Positions 7,248 to 12,297 of a stretch of 12,297 nt of DNA are shown piece after piece. The stretch lies in contig CASGVX010000029.1 of the NCBI GenBank assembly GCA_949346185.1, positions 1-12,297 on the forward strand, in the 5' to 3' direction. Both the position numbers and the translations under genes were made by a program. This DNA is from an uncultured Lachnospiraceae bacterium (lineage in GTDB: Bacteria > Bacillota > Clostridia > Lachnospirales > Lachnospiraceae). Every line of letters begins with the position of its first letter. Within the stretch, counting starts at the first letter, position 1. The notes under the pieces were generated by a model that made no database searches, was not told where the DNA came from, and saw only the letters and a program-made list of their open reading frames with translations.

Positions 7248-7276
7248 GTTATAACACAATTACTAGCACTCGTCAA
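7248..7276 (-). promoter_or_regulatory. Sigma-A promoter of the hsp20-clpB unit
   Basis: On the minus strand TTGACG (7271-7276) and TATAAC (7248-7253) are 17 bases apart, each matching the consensus at 5 of 6 positions. The -35 box lies inside the CIRCE operator, so bound HrcA would block RNA polymerase directly. Confidence 0.85.
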
Positions 7277-7289
7277 GAGTGAGTGCTAA
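7263..7289. promoter_or_regulatory. CIRCE operator (HrcA binding site)
   Basis: CTAGCACTC, nine bases, then GAGTGCTAA: 17 of the 18 arm bases fit the CIRCE consensus TTAGCACTC-N9-GAGTGCTAA, with only the first base changed. HrcA binds this palindrome and represses heat-shock genes until unfolded protein titrates GroEL. CIRCE usually marks groESL and the hrcA-dnaK operon; here it controls hsp20 and probably clpB. Neither hrcA nor groEL lies in the window. Confidence 0.95.
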
Positions 7290-7299
7290 TAATTGTGTG

Positions 7300-7329
7300 A
7301 AAAGATTGTGAATCATCACTGTGAATCTT
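7300..7329 (-). terminator. Weak terminator-like hairpin after the LTA-synthase-like gene
   Basis: On the minus strand AAGATT (overlapping the stop codon) pairs with AATCTT, with a smaller GTGA/TCAC stem inside, followed by only four U residues. The stem is AU-rich and the tail short, so ending would be inefficient. It lies between the end of the envelope unit and the CIRCE promoter. Confidence 0.3.
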
Positions 7330-9349
7330 ACCTAATGTGAAAATACTCCTCCATGCGCTCTTCCCCAGCAAACAAATAGTGATACTGAACCATTTCATAA
7401 TTTCGCAGCAGTTCCAGCACTTCCTTTCCTTTCCCATCATCACATTGATACGGTGCGCCGTCTCCAACCAGTTGTCCGCCCTCGTCAGATTCTCCCATTG
7501 TTCCCTCGCCAAGCTCCCCATCCTCGTACTGGTACAGCCTTCCTTCCTGGTCATAATACCCGCTGGCACTGACGGATGGCAGTCTCTTCCGCACATCCTC
7601 CAAAAATCGGTCATAGGCAGTCATCTCCAGCCCGGCAATCTCCAACAACAGTTTCGACAAGTAATTCAGAGATATCTTCTCCACCTCCTGCTGGGGAATC
7701 TGATAATTCGCCCAGATCATATAGGGCACCAGATGTTTTTTCATCACCTCCTGCCGGTTAAAGAAATCCGGCTTCTTCCCCATCACCTCTTGATAAAAAA
7801 CATCAGAAAGATGGGGCTGATGGTCTCCGAAAAGCAATATGACCGTGGGCTCCTCCACCTGCTCAAAATAACCCACCAGCTGCGCCAGCGCCCGGTCTGA
7901 CTCCCGCATCAGTGACAAATACTGTTCCGTGCTAGAGGATGCAGAAAAATTGGTCACCTTAATCGGGCAATCAGGGCGATAATCCTTGTCATCATAGGGA
8001 TTGTGATTCTGCATCGTCACATGAAAGACGCAGAAGGGGGCATCCTTTGCTCTCGCCTGATACAATTCTTCCATTTTCTTATAACTCTCCCCATCCCCCA
8101 CATATCCACGAATCAGATTCTTCTGGGAAAAATCTTCCAATGATAAAAAACGGTCAAAGCCCAGCAGAGGATATACCCGATTCCTGCTATATCCCGAAGG
8201 CTTATAGGGATGCATGGCAATCACTTCCCCATAGCCCTGCTCCTTTAAATTGGTGACCAGATTGGGAAGCTTCCCATCCAAATATTGCAAATAGGGATTT
8301 CCCGGCAAAAAAGCCTTGGTAGCGCCTGTGAGAAATTCAAATTCCGAGTTGGCAGTATATCCACCATATACGGAGGAATAGGCATATCCTTTGATTACAT
8401 TCTCCTCCAAACTATCATAAAAGGGCATCACCGGCTCATTGGTATCAATCCGGCCGAGCACCTCCAAGTCCGAAAAAGACTCGTTCATAATCATAATCAA
8501 ATTCGGCTTCTTATCCTGTATGCGATCTCTGTGTTTCTCCTGACGGAGATAGGGATTCAGAATCTCCCTCACCCGCTCCAAAGAATATCCCGCAGGCTCT
8601 TCCACCGTTGCCTTTCCAGCATTGGCTGTAAAATATAGAAGATAGCCATTTTCTCGCATTCCAATATTGTGATCCCAGCTAAGGGACGCAACTCCCCGAA
8701 AAAATACCACATCCATATGAATCCATAAGAAAAAAAGCAAACCGCAGCCAATTCCTGCCAATGAGACAAGCATATATTTCGCCTTGGCGTAGGCATGCTT
8801 CCTCCCAGGCAGAAAAACTCTGGCGGCTGCAAGCAATGCCAATCCCCCAATCATGCCCGCCACAAAAGCGGCATTGATTTCATACCGGTAATTCCCTGCC
8901 ACCGCAGCCGCCGTACCCAGCGCATACACATCCATAAATACAATCCCATACCCCCGAAAGAGGATAACAAAATAATTGGCAATTCCCACCAGCAGAAAAA
9001 ATCCTTGGGATACAAAAAGAGCAGTGCGAAGGCCGTGAAATATTCCCACCAGCAATAAATTAATTCCTGCAATTAAGGCGACATTTTTCATTTGCAGTTC
9101 CATGCTATACTCAGTAAAGAGCACGTCAAAGAACAATTCCAGCACCATGAATTGAACATAGGAAAATATGACAAAAAAGCCGGTTTGGTACAGCGGGTGT
9201 TCCATCACCCGCCGTGCCCGGCCTTCCAATCGAACAGGCTTTTCTGCCCCCTGACCTATTTGCTCTTCCAATGCCCAATCTTCCTGCGCCAACTCACGCC
9301 GCACCTGCTTTTCCTGTGCCGCACCTGCCAGCGCATCATCCTTGCCCAT
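7328..9349 (-). CDS. LTA-synthase-family membrane sulfatase (glycerol phosphate transferase type)
   Basis: A 673-residue polytopic enzyme with an extracellular alkaline-phosphatase/sulfatase-fold domain. Relatives move glycerol phosphate from phosphatidylglycerol onto lipoteichoic acid or other envelope glycans. Five membrane segments lie at about 56-76, 89-110, 112-132, 157-180 and 194-216. The catalytic domain from about 280 has the metal-binding Glu in LIMIMNESFSD (Glu290), the nucleophile Thr332 in YGGYTANSEFEFLTG, His449 in TMQNHNPY and the Asp-His pair in LLFGDHQP (about 509-510). The start ATG at 9349 has GGGAG about 6-8 bases upstream; a TTG at 9367 is possible but its ribosome site is too close. 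The N-terminal cytoplasmic arm of about 50 residues is charged. An acidic C-terminal extension (about 600-640) is extra. The gene follows htrA by 113 bases with no clear promoter, so the two are probably cotranscribed. Whether the polymer is LTA is not shown. Confidence 0.9.
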   Translation of the reverse strand: MGKDDALAGAAQEKQVRRELAQEDWALEEQIGQGAEKPVRLEGRARRVMEHPLYQTGFFVIFSYVQFMVLELFFDVLFTEYSMELQMKNVALIAGINLLLVGIFHGLRTALFVSQGFFLLVGIANYFVILFRGYGIVFMDVYALGTAAAVAGNYRYEINAAFVAGMIGGLALLAAARVFLPGRKHAYAKAKYMLVSLAGIGCGLLFFLWIHMDVVFFRGVASLSWDHNIGMRENGYLLYFTANAGKATVEEPAGYSLERVREILNPYLRQEKHRDRIQDKKPNLIMIMNESFSDLEVLGRIDTNEPVMPFYDSLEENVIKGYAYSSVYGGYTANSEFEFLTGATKAFLPGNPYLQYLDGKLPNLVTNLKEQGYGEVIAMHPYKPSGYSRNRVYPLLGFDRFLSLEDFSQKNLIRGYVGDGESYKKMEELYQARAKDAPFCVFHVTMQNHNPYDDKDYRPDCPIKVTNFSASSSTEQYLSLMRESDRALAQLVGYFEQVEEPTVILLFGDHQPHLSDVFYQEVMGKKPDFFNRQEVMKKHLVPYMIWANYQIPQQEVEKISLNYLSKLLLEIAGLEMTAYDRFLEDVRKRLPSVSASGYYDQEGRLYQYEDGELGEGTMGESDEGGQLVGDGAPYQCDDGKGKEVLELLRNYEMVQYHYLFAGEERMEEYFHIR

Positions 9350-9462
9350 CAACTTCTCCCACTCCAATCCTCTCTTTTATCTCTTCTTCCATGCATTTCT
9401 CACCCACATCCCCCGCAGAAAGAAATGAACTTCTGGAAATCAGTGCGCATATGCAAGATTCC

Positions 9463-11343
9463 CTATCGAAAGAAATCCCAAAAACTGCCGAAATCATCTG
9501 CTCCATTATCTCCGGGAATCCCTTCGCTTCCATCTGAACCGTTATTTCCTCCATTGGAACCGTTGTTTCCGTCAGAGCCGTTATCGCCCCCATTGGAACC
9601 CTCATTTCCATTCGAGCCATTATTATTCCCACTAGAATCATTATTTCCACTGTCATTTCCATCGGACAAACTATCCAGCGTTTCCTTTCCCTGAAGGGTC
9701 ACCGTCAACTTTTTCGGCTTATATTCCCCATTATTGCTGCGCTGGACAGTAATGTCCACCTTCGTGCCCTTGCGGTAGCTATTGACTTTTTCCTGCAAGC
9801 TTTCCATGGTAGTGACTTCCACTTTATTTACAGCAGTAATCACATCCCCCGCCTTGATGCCGCCCTTCTCAGCCGCACCGCCTTTGGCAACTTCCTTCAC
9901 GTAGACGCCGTAGGGCATGTTGTACATCGTGACCTGCTGCGTCACCTCCGCACCGGAAATTCCCAGATACCCTTTCTCATCCTCATTCAAAATCTCTTTA
10001 TTCATTAATTCGTCAATGATAGGCGTAGCCACGGTGATGGGAATGGCATATCCTACTCCCTCTACAGAAGAGGCGGCAATCTTGGCAGAATTAATGCCAA
10101 TGACCTGCCCCTGCATATTAATCAGGGCTCCACCGCTATTTCCAGGGTTAATTGCAGCATCTGTCTGAATCGCTTTAATCTTATTCCCCGTGCTCTGTCC
10201 AGACTCGTCGGATTCCGTAATCTCCCGATCCTTGGCGCTGATATATCCCACCGTTACAGACTGTCCGTATCCGAGCGCATTTCCGATGGCGATTACCATC
10301 TCTCCAACCTTTGCCTTGTCAGAATTGCCCAAGTCCGCTATCTTTATCTTTTCCATGGTGGTCTTCTTCACAGCAGAGGCAGTCACTGCCACCACTGCCA
10401 AGTCATTAGAAGAATCCGCTCCCTTTTCCTTCGCCTCATAAATCTCCCCATCAATAAACTGAACAGAAATAGTCTTCGCCCCATCCACAACGTGGTTGTT
10501 AGTGGCAATCAGCAATTCCTTGTCATTCTGTCCCACGACAAATCCAGTACCGCTGCTGGTGGCTTCCTTCCCCTGATAACGCTGCCCGAACAAGTCATAA
10601 TAGTCCGCTCCCTGAGAGGTGCTGGTAATAGCCACCACTGCCGGCATAGCCTGCTCTGCAATGGCCGCCACATCCTTCTTATCCGCCGTATTTGAAGGGG
10701 TTGCCTGATCTTCCTTCTTATTGTCAGCCCCTTTCTCGCTGCTGTCAGTCACGGTAGTCTTTTCCAATTCTCTAGAACCTGCAACAGTCCTCTCCATCCT
10801 GCTCGCAACATAATTGAAGCCATTAAAGAAAACTCCTGCAACCAAGCCAAAAACCACTGCGCACGCCACCGTGACCAACATCTTTTTGCCAAAAGAAACC
10901 TGCTCTTTCGGAGGCTTTGGGGGCTGGGCATAATAAGCATTTCCCGATGATCCGCCATCATAAGAGCTTCCCGGCTGATTGCCACCTAAATTATTCCCTT
11001 GAGAAGTCCCATCATAATACTGTCCCTGCCTGCTTCCACCGTAGGCATTCCATTCCCCATCCCTGCTTCCATCATCTCCCTGCCCGGAATCCGCCTTCTC
11101 TCCCGCATCTCCCGATGCCGTGGCGCCGTTGCCCCCATCACCAGTTCCATTCTCACCCATATCTTCCCCAGTGCCATTTTCCTCTGCGCTGGCATAATAA
11201 TCCCCTGAATGAGCCGTCCGGTCCTGATCATTGTAGGTGAAACGGTACGTGGTATCTTCCTCGTACTCTCCCTGTATCGTATTTCCATATTCTCCGGTAT
11301 ATTCCGCATTTTCTGCATTGCTGTCTTCTCTGCGCTCTTCCAT
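9463..11343 (-). CDS. htrA: HtrA/DegP-like membrane-anchored serine protease with PDZ domain
   Basis: A 626-residue protease that degrades or refolds damaged proteins outside the membrane. The start at 11343 was chosen because AGGAGGAGG lies 8 bases ahead; an earlier in-frame start at 11394 overlaps the promoter. Residues 1-154 form a low-complexity cytoplasmic arm rich in Gly, Asn, Asp, Glu and Tyr, ending in PPKPPKEQ. One membrane segment follows (about 155-177). The trypsin-like domain has His284 (ATNNHVVDG), Asp314 (SSNDLAVV) and Ser403 (NPGNSGGAL), a complete triad. A single PDZ domain covers about 458-551, with the carboxylate-binding loop at GYLGISG. A 70-residue tail of Ser, Asp, Gly and Asn ends abruptly in the aromatic FGSFWDFFR. 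The arm is longer than in most HtrA proteins. A good promoter lies directly upstream, and the LTA-synthase-like gene follows. Confidence 0.95.
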   Translation of the reverse strand: MEERREDSNAENAEYTGEYGNTIQGEYEEDTTYRFTYNDQDRTAHSGDYYASAEENGTGEDMGENGTGDGGNGATASGDAGEKADSGQGDDGSRDGEWNAYGGSRQGQYYDGTSQGNNLGGNQPGSSYDGGSSGNAYYAQPPKPPKEQVSFGKKMLVTVACAVVFGLVAGVFFNGFNYVASRMERTVAGSRELEKTTVTDSSEKGADNKKEDQATPSNTADKKDVAAIAEQAMPAVVAITSTSQGADYYDLFGQRYQGKEATSSGTGFVVGQNDKELLIATNNHVVDGAKTISVQFIDGEIYEAKEKGADSSNDLAVVAVTASAVKKTTMEKIKIADLGNSDKAKVGEMVIAIGNALGYGQSVTVGYISAKDREITESDESGQSTGNKIKAIQTDAAINPGNSGGALINMQGQVIGINSAKIAASSVEGVGYAIPITVATPIIDELMNKEILNEDEKGYLGISGAEVTQQVTMYNMPYGVYVKEVAKGGAAEKGGIKAGDVITAVNKVEVTTMESLQEKVNSYRKGTKVDITVQRSNNGEYKPKKLTVTLQGKETLDSLSDGNDSGNNDSSGNNNGSNGNEGSNGGDNGSDGNNGSNGGNNGSDGSEGIPGDNGADDFGSFWDFFR

Positions 11344-11380
11344 CTCCCTTTCCTCCTCCTGATACTTTGATTTCAGACCA

Positions 11381-11409
11381 ATTATAACAGGCAATCTTCG
11401 TTTTGTACA
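11381..11409 (-). promoter_or_regulatory. Sigma-A promoter of htrA
   Basis: On the minus strand a perfect TATAAT (11381-11386) lies 17 bases from TGTACA (11404-11409, 4 of 6). The -35 box overlaps the end hairpin of the neighbouring repeat element (from 11406), so the element appears to supply part of the promoter. The predicted leader is short, about 35 bases. Confidence 0.75.
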
Positions 11410-11481
11410 CTGTAACTATTCACAGTGTAGCAAGGAAATGTGTAAAACCTGTGAAAAAAGTCGAATTTTTTCTATATAATC

Positions 11482-11510
11482 TTGCGATTTCCACTTAAAA
11501 ACTATATAAT
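11482..11510 (+). promoter_or_regulatory. Promoter reading toward the glycosyl-phosphate transferase gene
   Basis: TTGCGA (11482-11487, 4 of 6) and a perfect TATAAT (11505-11510) are exactly 17 bases apart. Transcription would start near 11517 and give a leader of about 285 bases that contains the folded part of the intergenic element before the gene at 11802. Confidence 0.65.
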
Positions 11511-11538
11511 ATGGTGCTAGTACAATGTATATTAGCAG

Positions 11539-11651
11539 CTGACGCATTTACGAGAATAAATGTTCCGTTACTGCGTCAGAAAAACTACCAATATTTGCAT
11601 AAGCTGCCTGATGTACTGACATGTCGCTCTCAGCGGCATCGCCATATGCAA
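11539..11651 (+). ncRNA. Two-stem structured RNA segment in the leader
   Basis: Stem one: CTGACG (11539-11544) with CGTCAG (11574-11579), continued by CATTTA (11545-11550) with TAAATG (11557-11562) around a CGAGAA loop. Stem two: TTGCATA (11595-11601) with TATGCAA (11645-11651), enclosing further short pairings such as ATGT/ACAT and GCTG/CAGC. Both lie downstream of the promoter at 11482-11510, so they would be transcribed. It matches no riboswitch class I know. It may be part of a repeat or an unknown leader RNA. Confidence 0.35.
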
Positions 11652-11723
11652 GACAAGCCTCTGGTTTGCTGAGGATTGCTTCACGCTGAACTTTTACATC
11701 AATAAATATTATAGAATATTCCG

Positions 11724-11743
11724 CACAGGCATGCATGCCTGTG
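11724..11743. repeat. Perfect 20-bp palindrome
   Basis: CACAGGCATGCATGCCTGTG reads the same on both strands and ends inside the right inverted repeat of the intergenic element. In RNA it would fold into a GC-rich hairpin about 60 bases before the start codon at 11802. No U-run follows directly. Confidence 0.75.
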
Positions 11744-11801
11744 AATAGTTACAGCGAAAGTGAGATATTCTAAATGATGAACCCAAAAAGGAGGGTGAAT
11801 T

Positions 11802-12269
11802 TTGATTAAAGAAAACCAAAAATTACTTAATTTGCTGGAATTGCTGATTGATGCGATCATCATTGCATTTTCCTTTTTACTGGCATATAAATTAAGATTT
11901 GACGATACTTGGAGTCCCTTGATTAAGCACCAAATCATCAAGCCCACCGTGGGATATGTACGCCCGGATAGTGATTATTTTTCCCTGCTCTTTTTGCTGA
12001 TTCCCTGCTATCTGATCATGTACCGCATGTATGGCATGTATGACCCCAAGCGTACATCTGGACGAAGGGCAGAACTATTTGGGCTGTTGAAGGCAAACCT
12101 CCTAGGCGTAGTATATTGCCTGGCTGCCCTGTACCTGATTAAACAGCAGAACTTCGCCAGGCTGTTCCTGATTATCTTTGTCAGCACCAATCTGGTCATT
12201 GATTACATTTTTCGACTCATCGTCATGCGCATCCTTCGCACCATGCGCCGCTCCGGCATGAATATGAAG
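11802..12269 (+). CDS. Polyprenyl glycosylphosphotransferase, N-terminal part only (WcaJ/CpsE type)
   Basis: Partial gene: about 156 residues are genuine before adapter sequence begins. Relatives move a sugar phosphate from a UDP-sugar onto undecaprenyl phosphate, the first step of capsule or exopolysaccharide units, at the cytoplasmic face of the membrane. The start is TTG at 11802, with GGAGG 7 bases upstream and no in-frame ATG before residue 73 or so. Four hydrophobic segments are visible: LLELLIDAIIIAFSFLLAY, YFSLLFLLIPCYLIMY, GLLKANLLGVVYCLAALYLI and LFLIIFVSTNLVIDYIF, followed by basic VMRILRTMRRSGMNMK. That is the usual four-helix N-terminus leading into the CoA-binding-like domain. 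The catalytic C-terminal domain is missing, so the family call rests on the membrane part alone. Confidence 0.78.
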
Positions 12270-12297
12270 GGAAGAGCGTCGTGTAGGGAAAGAGTGT
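12270..12297. other. Illumina TruSeq adapter sequence at the contig end (artefact)
   Basis: The last 28 bases, beginning GGAAGAGCGTCGTGTAGGGA and ending AAGAGTGT, equal the reverse complement of the Illumina universal adapter apart from its first few bases. The encoded peptide GRASCRERV is a well-known mark of adapter contamination in protein databases. These bases are not from the organism. Confidence 0.96.

Larger units (their letters stand above)
11406..11753. repeat. Non-coding structured element bounded by 15-bp inverted repeats
   Basis: TGTAACTATTCACAG (11411-11425) recurs exactly inverted as CTGTGAATAGTTACA (11739-11753). The left end is itself a hairpin with an 8-bp stem (TACACTGT at 11406-11413, ACAGTGTA at 11422-11429). 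The right end abuts a perfect 20-bp palindrome. Between them are several stems and no convincing gene. This fits a miniature element or a dispersed intergenic repeat with no transposase. No target-site duplication was found by eye. A 62-codon frame on the minus strand (11548-11736) lies within it; I have the impression that similar short proteins are annotated in other Lachnospiraceae, which would point to a repeat rather than a gene. Confidence 0.55.

Noticed and set aside
9092..9694. 200-codon plus-strand frame with Pro/Leu/Ser-rich repeats
   Set aside because: The repeats are the antisense reading of the Ser-Asp-Gly-Asn tail of HtrA and of the next gene's start; no ribosome site.
11548..11736. 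62-codon open frame on the minus strand inside the intergenic element
   Set aside because: It has no evident ribosome site, covers palindromes and stems that explain the sequence better, and has no domain I recognise. It is more likely part of a repeat.
11774..11809. 11-codon leader peptide MMNPKRRVNFD overlapping the TTG start
   Set aside because: Its ATG has no ribosome site and it reads through the AGGAGG of the real gene; probably chance.

Overview
The window looks like chromosomal DNA of a Gram-positive anaerobe of the class Clostridia, most likely Lachnospiraceae. This rests on the gene set (ClpB and Hsp20 behind a CIRCE operator, an HtrA protease with a single membrane anchor, an LTA-synthase-type sulfatase, an LRR/Big2 surface protein, a B12 riboswitch), on the strong AGGAGG ribosome sites and on the protein styles. 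The species cannot be named from the sequence. The right end carries 28 bases of Illumina adapter, so the window very probably ends at a contig end.

Layout, left to right. (1) Positions 1-790, minus strand: a promoter, a complete cobalamin riboswitch with an unusually long internal arm, and a short secreted protein whose DUF4430-like domain stops early. (2) Positions 790-3249, plus strand: a regulatory region with an 18-bp palindrome, then a 740-residue exported leucine-rich-repeat protein. (3) 3351-3860, plus strand: ogt, a DNA-repair alkyltransferase, which ends 5 bases from the convergent clpB. (4) 3866-7290, minus strand: a heat-shock unit of hsp20 then clpB, driven by a sigma-A promoter that lies inside a near-perfect CIRCE operator; its long 5' leader is structured. 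(5) 7328-11409, minus strand: an envelope unit of htrA followed by an LTA-synthase-like gene, with a clear promoter in front of htrA. (6) 11406-11753: a structured non-coding stretch bounded by a 15-bp inverted repeat, probably a dispersed intergenic element; its ends supply promoter parts for both flanking genes. (7) 11802-12269, plus strand: the N-terminal membrane part of a sugar-phosphate transferase that starts exopolysaccharide synthesis, cut off by adapter sequence.

The main theme is protein quality control and the cell envelope. Hsp20 holds unfolding proteins and ClpB pulls them out of aggregates in the cytoplasm. HtrA does the matching job outside the membrane, beside an enzyme that probably modifies the envelope with glycerol phosphate. 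No phage, insertion sequence with transposase, CRISPR array, tRNA or rRNA was seen. The items most worth checking are the intergenic element, the expanded riboswitch with its truncated target gene, the hsp20 leader and the adapter contamination.
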